A stretch of 64,000 bases of DNA from Bretschneidera sinensis (taxonomy: Eukaryota; Streptophyta; Magnoliopsida; Brassicales; Akaniaceae), in NCBI GenBank assembly GCA_023935145.1, contig CM043703.1:21067227-21131226 (forward strand), read 5' to 3'. Made by a program: the position numbers and the translations under genes. Each line of letters starts with the position of its first letter. Within the stretch, counting starts at the first letter, position 1. The notes beneath the pieces are model-generated. The model ran no database searches and had not been told where the DNA came from. It saw nothing but the letters and a program-made list of their open reading frames with translations. Below, one piece after another: positions 1-10,258 of the stretch.

Positions 1-1978
1 TAATCGACGGATACCCGTACCCATGATGGAGGTGGGGATGGAGAAAGGGTATCCATACCCGATGAGGTGGGGTGAGTACGGTAAAATTTCACGAGTGACA
101 GAGTATTCAGTCCAAATTCGCCCCGTTACCATTTTTATTAATGTATAGGGTTATTTATCTCATTTTTAAATAAATTATTTTTTTTATTTTAAATAATAAT
201 ATAATAATATTATACGTTGGATTATGTGACGGTGCTATGGATGTAGTCAAATTAGTTATGGTACTTAACAAACCATAAAATCGTTTCAATAAAAAAGCTT
301 CAAATGTAATATTGAGTTCATTTTTAAATTCTTAAAATCAATTGCAAGAAATTCCAAAATAGTGTATTTGCATCGTCTTCTCTTGTTAAGCACTTTGGTG
401 TATTTTCTCCCCCCAACTATAAAAATGATATATTATTTAATTTATAATTTTTAAAATTATTTATTATAAAATATTATTGAAATTATAAATTATTTAATAT
501 TTAATAAAATAATCGTGAAACCAATTTTTGTAAGTTAGATTCAAATTTTTATAATAACATAAACTGTCTCACAAACCAAAAAATAAAATTTCCCAAACAT
601 AATAAAGAAAACCTCATAAATAAGTGAGTAATGCGTTGGAAGATGAATATTTTGTACTTGCCATGGAACAGTTTGACCTGGCTTTGAAAACGGGTTTTTC
701 TATAGCGGGTTTTTTATTCTTAAAGATAAAGTTAAATCAAATACTTAAAAAAAAAAAAACAAAACTAGAAAACGATTTTAAGAAATCGAATTTTGTGCTG
801 AAAACATACAACAACTAAAACCAATTTGATATTTTTTTATCAAATGTAAAACAATTTTTAGTTTCATCAGTGTTTTACTAAAAACTATTTAAAAAATTAT
901 TTTGAATAAAAAACGGAAATCATAGCTTAAGCCAAATGGGTAAACATTTAAAAAAAGTCAAACATAAAAAAAAATGTTCTAAAAGAATCAAAAACTAAAA
1001 TATAAATTCTAAAAGATTAAATTTTATTGAATATCAAAATTACATAATTATTTTATTAAATATTAAATAATTTTTTAATTAAAATTCATTTCATAAACGA
1101 AACTCCCAAACCTCGATAATTAATATTGCAATTAAAAACTGTCAAAACTCTTTTTTCCGTGGAGATTTTTTGATTAATTTGTGTTTAAATTCAATAGATC
1201 AATTAAAAATTATTAATAAATTTTTTAACGAATTTAAACGGAACTAAATTTTTATAAGAGCAGAAGAACTCGGTTTATCTTACTTAATTAATATTTTTAT
1301 TACTGAGTAGTTTTTTAGGTAAGTATTTAATATTTATTTTGACTAAAAAGTGAACACTGGATAAAAATAATGTCTATCGAGTCAACACTCCAAGCACCAA
1401 GAAGTAAAGAACACAGATATCGAAGATATGTTCAGTCTTCTCAGTGACATATTTTGAGAAAAAGAAGCGGCAAAAAAATATTAAAGGGCACTGTTCAAGG
1501 AAAGTGACCCGAACAAGCAAAATGGGCCCCATCAAAATCAAATCAGCCCACACCATTTATCCCACACAACACTCCCCTTTACTTCTCTATCTGTTTTATT
1601 ATTATACTCCAAATATCTCCATCGTACCCCTACGGCCGCTTCATTCTGAAGTAGTTCTTTTTTTTATCTTTTGCTATAATGAAGTTGTTGTATCTATTAT
1701 TTATCTAGGGTAAAGATCACTCCCCACAGAAATTGGAGGTGGGTAAGCTCCCTTTTTTTTAATCTGTCGTTAATATGAAAAATAATTTTTTTTAAAAACA
1801 AATATTTTTAATTTGTATCTATTGATTTATAAAATCCTTTCATCCATATCCATTTGTTAATGTTTTCGAGCATTTTTGACCCTTTCTCGTTCTCATACAA
1901 TTATCCCTACTAAGGTGGGATCATGAAGGCGTTCATTTTCACGAAGTTGAAGCTAATTTCCTTAAACACAAGTTGGGA
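1..1978. other. AT-rich intergenic DNA with no convincing gene
   Basis: Long A/T runs and stops in all frames. The open frames here (up to 89 codons) have low-complexity translations and no recognisable domain. The first 130 bases contain repeated GGTA/TACCC-type motifs resembling the end of a TIR repeat, but its left side lies outside the window. Around 1500-1570 there are GGGCCC and AGCCCAC motifs, which could be promoter-like but have no gene attached. Confidence 0.6.
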
Positions 1979-2612
1979 CTAATTCCGCTTACAACTTCTA
2001 ATGATGTAACAAATGTGCCAACACAAAAGAGAAAAAAAATTAACAAAACTGTTCTTGTTCATGAGGAAAGAGTCCCACAAGGGATATCCAGGTATAGGGG
2101 CCAAACAATGCAGTAACTTTCTCATCACAAAAAATTGAAACATTACATCAAAACAATGTTCAGCTTTTAAAAGAACCTCATAGCAAAAAGTATTTCCTTT
2201 TATTAGAAAATTACCACCTGCCAAGAGAAATTACAAGACATGAGGAACTTGTGAATTCCTCTCCTGCACCTGCTCTTCCCCACTCAAACCCTTGCCCCAA
2301 ATCACATCAACTTACAGGTAATTTCCAAATTCAAAATACAAAACCCACTTTCCCCCATGTAAAATCCTTATTAAAAAAAACACCACCTCCACCAAATACT
2401 CCTTCCTATTTACTCTATAGCTAGTCTCTAAAAGCTGCAACCTCCTAAAAAAAACAAAAGAAGCCCAGGATATTGACTGTTATTTCTCCTAAACTACACT
2501 CACATACTTGAATCTCCTTGTAGTAAATCAAAATACCAATATACCTATCGGAAACTACTATCTTTATACTGCAACCTTTCCTATTCAACAAAACAACACT
2601 GAATTTGTAGTG
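1979..2612 (-). other. Probable 3' UTR and downstream flank of the 410-aa gene
   Basis: This stretch lies directly after the stop codon (2613-2615) of the minus-strand gene. It is less AT-extreme than its surroundings and has no introns or domains of its own. An 81-codon minus-strand frame (1979-2224) has no recognisable features and is treated as chance. No polyadenylation site could be fixed by eye. Confidence 0.4.
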
Positions 2613-4383
2613 TCAATACGTCCACTCCTGAGGCAGGCGCATTTCATGGTTCAGAGTACCATCTGGCCTTAAACTTAGCTTTTGCTGTGTTAAAACAGCA
2701 TTTCTTCTTGCCATCAAAGCATCTGCAAAATTATAACCCACAAATTTCAATAAAAATGTAGATCATACTATATCAACAAAGATTCTTAGAATAAAATGAT
2801 TATTATTTTGTCATACCGTAATCTGCGCAAAAACCAGCACTGAAACGTGGTTCAGAGTAATCATTCATGTCATCAAAGTTGAGGTTCAGAGCCTGAACAA
2901 CCTTGGCTGGCAGCAGAACAGTAGTGCTACCTGTTAATAGCCCAAATTAATCCGTCAAAAATATGCCCCAAAAAGAAGAAAAAACCTAAAAGTGAAGATA
3001 TGAATACCTGATTTCTTGCGTGACTCGGGGGCGTTCCCATATTTTCGAGGCAAGAAAACACCAGTACCAGAACACTGCCTCTTGACACCAGATCCACCAT
3101 GGAAAACGGCTCTCATGCCAGCACTCGAATGCTGAGAGTGCTGGGGCTGTTGCTGTTGTTGAGAGGTAGGCCATGCAGATTGGGGCATACCCAGCGGCCG
3201 CCCATATCTCCCATTTTCATACCCTACAACACCACACCCTCTCCTCTGGATCTGTTGCTGTTGCGCTTGGCAAGAACCCTTCACTTGCCTCTCCCAAACT
3301 GAATCGCACTGCTGCTTCACCACCTGCTCCTGACTAATGTACTGCATAAAAAAACCAAAATCCATCAAAAACCCGAATCAAATTACAAAGCAAAGAACCC
3401 AAAAATCCTGTTTGGCTGCCTGGAAAATGCAAGAAAATAAAACAAACCCACACAAGATTTAAGGTCGGTAACTTCTTTTCACCCATCACGGGTCACATGT
3501 TCACTTCTTTTTTTTTGCCATATAAACAAAATGGGTAAAATCTTACTTAGCAAATACTCTAATAACTAGAAATGAGCCATTATAATAGTTGTAGTAGCTC
3601 ATACCTGATTTGTGTGGGCAAGATTGTAAGAGAAACTCTGGTTAGAGTAAAACCCGGAGTTGGGATTCCAGACCAGAGGGACGAGATTTGTAGCATGTGA
3701 ATGGCCAAGAAGACCTTTGCCGCTTTGATTTGTGTACTTGATGGGTCCTTCACTGTTCATCTTCAACCTCGCTACTTGCCCAGCAGCTGCATATATCAGA
3801 TCCCATGTGTCGTCTTTGCCACCAAACGGCGTCGTTGGAGGCGACGACACCTGCGAGGGTCCGTTTGGGCTCCCGTTGCTCGACCCGGACCAGCTCCCGA
3901 GTCCACTCAGTGTTGACTGCGGCGAACTCGCCACGACATGATTCTTCTTCTGAGCCAACAGAGAAAAAAAAACCCAAAAATTCCCAACTCAGTACTTAAC
4001 ACATGAAACAACACAAGAAAGGGTTAGATTAAGAAAATAAATTAAAATTATACTTTGGTTTTGTCACGAGTGAAACTCGGTACGGCTAGTCTCTGAGTTG
4101 AAAGAGCGAGTCGACGAGTCAACCCGGCGAGGAAGTCCTCCTCGTCGCTGCTCTCCGTCTCGGTGGAGCCAACGACTGACTCCAAAGGGGAGCTGAGAGC
4201 TAAGGAGGAGCCTAGTGAGTCAAACTCGTAGGGAAACTCAGTGGGGAAGCTGAGACGACTCGGTGTGAACTCAGTGTTGATGCTGTTTTTGTTGAGGTTT
4301 TCCTTGTCCATGAGTATATCGTCGTGTGTGAGGAACTGAGAAGGAAGCCAGAAATCGGCGTCGTCCAGAGATGGCTCAGCCAT
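2613..4383 (-). CDS. Uncharacterised plant protein, 410 aa, five exons
   Basis: Exons on the minus strand are 4383-4054, 3949-3605, 3341-3008, 2930-2817 and 2722-2613. All introns are GT/AG and the total is 1233 nt including the stop. The start is the ATG at 4383 (MAEPSLDD), since the codon two places upstream is TTG. The N-terminus is acidic with a FWLPSQFLTHDD motif. A serine/acidic stretch followed by EEDFLAGLTRRLALST lies near residues 85-105. The middle is Ser/Gly/Pro-rich and then Gln-rich (QQQQQPQ). The C-terminus (RPDGTLNHEMRLPQEWTY) looks like a conserved short motif. There is no signal peptide, membrane segment or enzyme motif. It resembles a plant-specific family of unknown function (Arabidopsis At3g54000/At5g59050-like, from memory, not checked). 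The low-complexity middle and charged ends suggest a mostly disordered regulatory or scaffold protein, which is inference. Confidence 0.85.
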
Positions 4384-4760
4384 GAGCAAAGTCCAAAAAA
4401 TAGAGAGGGCGAGAGAGAGGAACTGGGCTTCTTGTGGGTGCTAGATGAGAGACTGAGGTATTTGCTGCTTAGGGAAGATTTAATAATGACCCTAGTAGGT
4501 GTTTGCTGGGTTTTGAGCAGAGATAAAGAGGGACCCAGTAGAAAAGAAAGGGTAAAGGGGAGAGAGAGAGAGAAAAGAACAAAAAAGAGAGTGAGAGGAG
4601 TAGAGAATGTTGAAGACAAGCTGCTTTTATTAAGGTTTCAGGGTCCCTTTGAGCCAATTTGAAAAAGAAGATGTTAACATGAAAATTGAAAAATTAGAGA
4701 GACAGAGAGAGATGGAGGGCCTGAGATGTGCAAACAATTGGAGGAATGGCCCACTGACTG
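4384..4760 (-). promoter_or_regulatory. 5' leader and probable core promoter of the 410-aa gene
   Basis: Reading the coding (minus) strand, 4390-4610 is rich in CT repeats (for example CTCTCTCTCTC near 4565-4590). This is the pyrimidine patch often found near plant transcription starts. The open frames in this stretch come from that low-complexity sequence and are not genes. No clear TATA box was identified. Confidence 0.45.
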
Positions 4761-5204
4761 GAGACAATTGTCTATGCAACCCATTTGTCTATACATAAAA
4801 ATTAGAATTTCCTATTTGTTTGTCTATAAACCATCTTTTGAGTGAATATATAAGTTCGTAAGTTTAAAATTTTGGTACAGATTTTCTATTCTCTTTATGC
4901 ATGTGTAAGAGTGTGAGTCTAATGTAAGAATGCACTTTTCTTGTTATTTTAGAAGCAAATGCACACTAGTAGAAATGTAGAGTCTCTTTTATCAAAAAAT
5001 AGAAATGTAGAATCAAAAAAGTGTTGAGTGCACAAGGGAGTAATAATAATCCTGTATTTGCAATTTGCAACTTGCAACAAAACCTTGGAAAATTAGAGAT
5101 CAATTACTCGGCGGTAAAATATTGTGAAAATCTTTGGTACACATCAATTTTAATTATAAAATGATTTTCGTCGTATCTCAAAATTTAAGAGATTAATTTT
5201 TTTA
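4761..5204. other. AT-rich intergenic DNA
   Basis: No coding frame, RNA gene or complete repeat was seen here. Confidence 0.5.
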
Positions 5205-5850
5205 TAGTAAAAATTGTAAAGTAAAACCTATAGTACACTAAATTTACATATGGTTTTGGACTCTTAAATTTTTAATATTTGGTTAGGACCACTTTATAAT
5301 CGAAATTTATGTAGTACCACTTTATAATCGAAATTTATGTGTACTACAGGAAAAAAAATTTGTGTGACCCATATTCATGAAAGATATATGGTACAAAGAT
5401 CTATTTCGCCATTAGATAGAAAAAAGAGTCATGTTCCCAGAGACCCGATTCCATGGTAGTTACCACGGAACTAGGAAACTTTATTGGTAATTACAAGAAA
5501 CTGCAGTAATAATTAAATATTTAAATGTTTTATTTTTATTCAGTTACTACTGCAATTCCCTGTATTACAAGTAAAGTTTCCCAGTTTTGTGGTAGTTACC
5601 ACGGAACTGGATCTGTGGGATCAAAATTCTAGCAAGAGAATATCTTTTTTTCTCTCTTTCTCATGTCATTCAATGGTGAGATAGATCATTATACCATGTA
5701 TCTTTAATGAGCCTGTGTTAGGCAAGAACTTCTCGTATTGCAAACTTTACTTTACAATTTTTTACAGCAGATAAGTTGATCTCAAAATTTAAAGAGTTCA
5801 AATCTATATGCAAAAACAGTGTACTGCAGACTTTACTTCACAAATTTGAT
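5205..5850. repeat. Long imperfect inverted repeat (foldback/MITE-like)
   Basis: The left arm (about 5205-5435) reads AAATTGTAAAGTAAAACC, then AGTACAC, CATATGG and ACTCTTAAATTTT. The reverse complement of the right arm (about 5640-5850) gives the same blocks in the same order (GTGAAGTAAAGTCTGCAGTACAC, GCATATAG, ACTCTTTAAATTTT). Closer to the centre, the left GATATATGGTACAAAGATCTAT pairs with the reverse complement of the right-arm GATAGATCATTATACCATGTATC. Both arms surround the smaller inverted element at 5436-5619. The transcript could fold into a long hairpin. Outer limits are approximate. Confidence 0.6.
5436..5619. mobile_element. Small foldback MITE, about 184 bp
   Basis: The left end CCCAGAGACCCGATTCC plus GGTAGTTACCACGGAACT is mirrored by the right end AGTTTTGTGGTAGTTACCAC plus GGAACTGGATCTGTGGG. 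The arms are roughly 70 bp of imperfect inverted repeat and almost meet in an AT-rich loop. There is no coding capacity. No target duplication could be assigned because the flanks belong to the larger inverted repeat. Confidence 0.65.
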
Positions 5851-6061
5851 TGCAGATGAGTTAAACTCAAAAATTATAGTTACCTTCTTAAGCAAATGCG
5901 CAAACATCGTTTTCTTGTTTACTTAATGAAGTATATACCTTCTCACCAAAGAAAAAAGAAAATTGTATACAATGAATCATCATATATCCAATCACTAGAC
6001 AACTTAGGCTAAACATGGTAAACTATCTTCAAAATCATGAATCTATATATCAACTCATTCA

Positions 6062-6175
6062 GTAAAAAACTGTGAAGTAAAGCATGTAATACAATGTTTT
6101 TGCATATGGATTTAAACTCTTTAAATTTTAAAATTTTGTGAGGACCACTTTATAATCAAATTTATGTATATTATG
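6062..6175. repeat. Third, single-arm copy of the 5.2-kb inverted-repeat arm
   Basis: The sequence AACTGTGAAGTAAAGCATG, then TTTTTGCATATGGATTTAAACTCTTTAAATTTT and GAGGACCACTTTATAATC, matches the left arm of the inverted repeat in the same orientation. It is an unpaired half copy, as expected from partial duplication or truncation. Confidence 0.55.
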
Positions 6176-6574
6176 TTGGAAAAATCGGCTCTAAGAGCTG
6201 ATTTTAAACCATTTTATTGTCTTAAATTGAGCTAATTAATGATACTTCAAATTTTTTAATTAGATACATTAAATTAAACTCAAGTTGAAAATTTAATAGG
6301 TATTTATTTTGATTCAAAAATAATCTTAATATATGAACTTAAAATGAGAAGAAAAAAAATGTTGTTTGAAAACTCAAATTGGTTTTGTCATACATTGATA
6401 AGAAAATTATAAATAAAATGCTTTAGAAGAATTTATTTGGTATTCTTATTTACTTCTGTTAAAAAAAGAGATAAAGGTGAATGATCACATTGCGTTATCG
6501 CAACACGCCGCGCACGCGCCCATTCCTCGGCCACGGCCTCAGTCTGAGTTTGAGCTCAGGTCCGGACTCAGTCA
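6176..6574. other. AT-rich spacer with a short GC-rich island
   Basis: Mostly AT-rich. A 75-bp block at about 6484-6560 is strikingly GC-rich (AACACGCCGCGCACGCGCCC) and lies directly against the repeat sequences that follow. No open frame or RNA fold was identified in it. Confidence 0.5.
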
Positions 6575-6985
6575 CGTCACATTGGTGCTTGACATGAAAC
6601 TCGAAGGAAATAGATGTTGGTTATTCTCATGAGTCCATAAAGGTAACTCATGGAACTTCACGAGTAACACAATGTTGATTTTGATAAATAATTTGTTAAG
6701 AATCTAACACCCAATCAATAATCGCACAATCATATGAATAAATCTTTGCTCGATTATTACAAGATTTAAAAAGAGAAAAAAGAAGTGAAAAAACACAAAC
6801 ATATGTGAGAATCCTCGCGAACAAAAGAAGAAAAAAATGGAAGCTTAGCGTGAAACTCGAGGAAAATAGATGTTGGTTGTTCTCATGGGTCCATAAAGGT
6901 GACTAATGGGACTTGCAAGAGTAACAAGATGTTAATTTTGATAAATAATTTGTTAGAAATCTAGCACCCAATCAACAATTACACA
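6575..6985. repeat. Direct duplication of TRIM flank plus LTR start
   Basis: A block beginning TGAAACTCG, with AATAGATGTTGGTT and TCCATAAAGGT, and running into TGTTAAGAATCTAACACCC (about 6592-6725) is repeated at about 6850-6985 as TGAAACTCGAGGAAAATAG ending TGTTAGAAATCTAGCACCC. The copies are diverged. Each joins the same flanking DNA to the first bases of the LTR described next, so the duplication arose after that insertion. Confidence 0.6.
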
Positions 6986-7269
6986 ATTACAATAGTAAAA
7001 ATAAAGAGAAAAAAAATGCACAAGAATTTTTAACGTGGTTCAGCACAAATTTTTTCCTACATCCACTAAGGATGGCAGTTCTTAGGTTTTTTTTTTACGG
7101 TTAACTTATCTGAACCATATCCGTTTAAGTGGGTATAGATAGAAATAAATGGGTTTTTCGCGATAACAGATAGTTATTTATGGTTTTTAATGGTTTTGGA
7201 TTCGGATTCGGATAGTAAGGTAACTAAACGGATACTGTTACACATGTGTAAATTTTATGGGTAACCTAC

Positions 7270-7782
7270 TGACGCCGGGCAGAATAGCGATTATTCTGCA
7301 GACTAATTTTAGCAGATATTTCACAGGGAAGAAACACAAGAAAAACCCTAAAAACACAGAGAAACAACTCTGATGTCTAATTTAAAATTATGCAAATACC
7401 AATAATATGTTTACTAAACCCTAAAATCTTATTTATAAGGTCAAGTTAAAATGAGAAAATTAAATTAAGACCGAATTTAAAGTAATTGCAAATAAAATAA
7501 AAAGTTTCTAAAAACTGAAAACTACAAAATTGGGGGGCCTAAACGTCGTTTTTTGGCTTAAAAACGACGACACTTAAAATTTGAGTTTTGCCCGAAAGCC
7601 CCTTTCCAATCAGACTAAGGTCTCTAGGACCCAATCCGAGCCCGTGACCCGCTAAACGATGTAAACCGATCTAGGTAGCCCACTTGCTATCTTTGCGCTG
7701 ATCTGCCAACTCAAGGTATCTCAGTGCCAACAACGTGTTATCTGACAACTCAGCATCATCTGACTCGGATCCTCCTGCATCA
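7270..7782 (-). repeat. 3' LTR (minus orientation) of the kinase-carrying element
   Basis: It begins TGACGCCGGGCAG and ends CTGCATCA. It aligns end to end with the LTR at 10259-10763, with scattered substitutions and small indels. It contains the block AAACGTCGTTTTTTGGCTTA, and 7269/7270 is the junction with the CCTAC target site. Confidence 0.85.
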
Positions 7783-8120
7783 ATCGCCCTGGGTTGGAAA
7801 GAACTCATCCTCGAGTTCACAATAGCCTCATCGGAATCGCCAAAACAATGACTCAGGTGTTTCACATTAAAGACATCAGAAGTTCCCAAATGACTGGGTA
7901 GGCGTAGTCTGTAGGCATTATCATTGATCTTTTGTAGGATCTCACAGGGTCCAATCTTTCGCTATTTAAGTTTATTATATTCTCCCACAGAAAAATGATC
8001 ACGAGTTAATACCGCTCAAACAAAATCACCAACATCAAAAAGTACCTGACGACGGTGTCTGTCACTCTGAACCTTGTACTTGGCATTACTCTCGTGAATG
8101 GCCAGCTTCACTTGCTCATG
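7783..8120 (-). pseudogene. Integrase C-terminal tail of a Ty3/gypsy element, truncated
   Basis: On the minus strand the sequence encodes HEQVKLAIHESNAKYK followed by DRHRRQVLFDVGDFV, the typical end of a Ty3/gypsy integrase leading into the GPY/F region. The frame continues directly from the kinase fragment upstream (join near 8121). Downstream, stops and a frame change interrupt it. The last part (about 7783-7889) runs to the LTR boundary. The zinc-binding and catalytic core domains are missing, so it cannot integrate DNA. Confidence 0.75.
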
Positions 8121-8860
8121 GATAGATTCCTTTGTCAAGGTTTCTCTGCACATTATGCTTCCAATGTCAAAGGGAGTCAACCCTTTTTCAACTCTTTTCT
8201 TCAAGAGCATGGTGAAGATGCGGAGTATACAGGCACATTCAAGTGGTATGTCCTATCCATGGAATTCCAGAAGAACAATATCTTCTTCAGCATCAAGTGA
8301 TTTTATGTAGTCAATGATTTCCTTAACTGGGAACGCTACAAGACCCATATCCTCACAACCACCATCATTCTCCATAAACATCTGTAATGACCCAATCTTG
8401 GATTTTATTTCCCCAGGATGGTTGAATCCCTTATGCAAGCACTTAATCATAACAGTGGGGGGTACCCCAGAAAAGCTTTTCTCATAATCAAATAACGAGC
8501 GGCGCCCGCTCTTCGGATGATTTAATATGTAAACAACAACTTCCTTAAGTGCTCATTCTCCAATTCTCGTTCCCTTCTTTAACCCTTCACCATTTAGTGA
8601 CAATGGCAACCTCTGAGGGTTGCTCATTGCCAATGGTTCCTCATCAATTGGCTTAAAAACAGTAACAAATTTCTGGCCTGATGAAGCCAGTATGAAATAA
8701 ACTCCTCTTGTACCCTCCCTGGACCTGACTGTGTAATTCCCACTATCTAATCCATCAAAAGTGGAATTAATCATATCCAAAATCACTGATAGTAATTCAA
8801 TCTTGGGACTAATGATGATTGGCTCCAAAGAGAAATGCCTATCAGGAGGCTTCCTTGGTA
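8121..8860 (-). pseudogene. Captured fragment of a plant phosphatidylinositol 4-kinase gamma gene
   Basis: The minus strand encodes segments typical of plant PI4K gamma proteins, in order: EPIIISPKIELL, VFKPIDEEPLAMSNPQ, LKKGTRIGE, SGRRSLFDYEKSFSGVPPT, KCLHKGFNHPGE, GSLQMFMENDGGCEDMG, FPVKE, then DYIKSLDAEEDIVLLEFHG, LLKKRVEKGLTPFDIGSIM and CRETLTKES. Compared with the family, the catalytic ADRH-type loop and metal-binding segment that should lie between FPVKE and DYIKSL are deleted. One stop lies just after RIGE and another after LLEFHG, where a Trp codon (TGG) has become TAG. No introns are visible. The piece is certainly inactive as a kinase. Family assignment rests on recognised motifs, not a search. 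Confidence 0.8.
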
Positions 8861-9013
8861 TAATTTCTCAATTAACTTCATAAACTCTCCTATTGTTTTC
8901 TTCACGGGCATCATAGTGTCTCCTATTGTTCTCCACAGGAGTATCGTAATTTTTTCTATCGTTCAACTTTAGGACACAATGGACAATTCAAAATTCTTCT
9001 CAATTGGCCTAGC

Positions 9014-10207
9014 TCAAACTTTTGCAGATTTTCGGACCAACAAATGCAACACTGCATTATTGTGCTTACTGTTGTCATCACTAAGCCTCTGATCCTCCAA
9101 TCGCTCCCCATTATAAACAACTTCCTGCTCATCAAGATCAACAAATTCTTTCGTCCTCTTTGCAATCTTCTGTTTCACATACCCAACATCTCCATCTCCA
9201 TCTTCATCATCGTCATACGCAGGCTCTCCAATCTCCTCAGTTTCGTCTACCACATCGTCCTCAATTAGGAGATTTTTGCCCTTATGATTAGCAGGCTTCC
9301 TGCACTCAGTCGCTTTATGTCCCTGTTCATCACATCTAATATTTGAGCTAGGGTTACCTTGGGGTGGCTGCTGGGCAGGACAGAATTCTTGAGGGCGAAC
9401 TAACCGACTACTTTGATCGTTGCTTCGGTTCATTGGCCTCTTGTTCTGCTGTTTTTCCACCGTAAGTGCACGCTGGTATGCTTCAAAAACGGTCCACAGT
9501 GAGTGAAGGCTGAGGATATCCTGCAAGGGTTACCGTAATCCCCTCAAATATCGTGCCACCATCTGCTCTTCTATCGCAGATAAATCATTCATGGCTATCA
9601 ATTGATAGAAATCCTCCGTGTAATCATCTACCGATCTTGTGCCCTACTTCAACGAATAAAGTTGTTGAAACAAGGTTTGAGTGTAGCCGAAAGGAAAGAA
9701 GTGACTCTTCATCTTCTTCTTCATCTTCTCCCAATCTGTGATCTTGGCTTTGCCCTGTCAGTCGCGTGAGCGCCTCAACTACTCCCACAATGCAGATACT
9801 CTGCCTGTGAATTTGATGGCGACCAGTTTCACTTTGACATGATCTGGGACTTCCTTATACTCGAAAATACGCTCCACTTCATTCAACCAATCCACAAATC
9901 CCTCGGCCTGTAACATACCAGAAAACTCAGGCAGATCCACTCTGAAACCAAGGTCTCCATAAGGTTCTTCCCGACCACGGTGCTCCCAGAATCGAGCAGG
10001 ATTGTGATGCAGGTTTTCAAAATTGGAATTGGAATCGTGATCTTCCATCTCACGATCACCGAAATTCTGCGCCTCTAGACGCTGGGTTAACTCTACAACT
10101 TGCCTCTGTAAATCTTCAATCATCGCATCCTGAACGTTACGATCATAGCGTGGGGCTTCCTCGTTCGGAACCTGCTCGCGACGACCACGACCACGATCAC
10201 CAGCCAT
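9014..10207 (-). pseudogene. Degenerate gag of the kinase-carrying Ty3/gypsy element
   Basis: The ATG at 10207 opens a frame with a basic N-terminus (MAGDRGRGRRE), a short coiled-coil-like stretch (MIEDLQRQVVELTQRL) and the capsid start DLPEFSGMLQAEGFVDWLNEVERIFEYKEV, typical of chromovirus gag. It stops after VSALWE (9779). The middle is frame-broken, and the C-terminal part resumes at 9526 (SLWTVFEAYQRALTVEKQ). The zinc knuckle retains RCDEQGHKATEC but has lost its first Cys. An acidic tail (YDDDEDGDGDVGY) follows. It has no function as it stands. Confidence 0.8.
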
Positions 10208-10244
10208 GGAAACTGATGAAATCTCACCTCAGGAAGATGCTGAA

Positions 10245-10256
10245 GCTCTGATACCA
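10245..10256 (-). other. Primer-binding site, initiator tRNA-Met type
   Basis: The minus strand reads TGGTATCAGAGC two bases inside the LTR end (CAGCATCA). This is the standard plant LTR-retrotransposon primer site complementary to the 3' end of initiator tRNA-Met. It fixes the element's orientation. Confidence 0.85.
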
Positions 10257-10258
10257 AC

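Noticed and set aside
1444..1713. 89-codon + strand frame near GGGCCC motifs, possible small gene
   Set aside because: Low-complexity, tyrosine-rich chance translation with no splice partners or recognised domain.
3099..3916. + strand open frames over the 410-aa gene
   Set aside because: Shadows of the real minus-strand exons, which splice in frame and give a coherent protein.
7340..7430. AAACCCTAAAA motifs, possible telomere-like sequence
   Set aside because: Only isolated single motifs, repeated at the same place in both LTRs of the retroelement, not a tandem telomere array.
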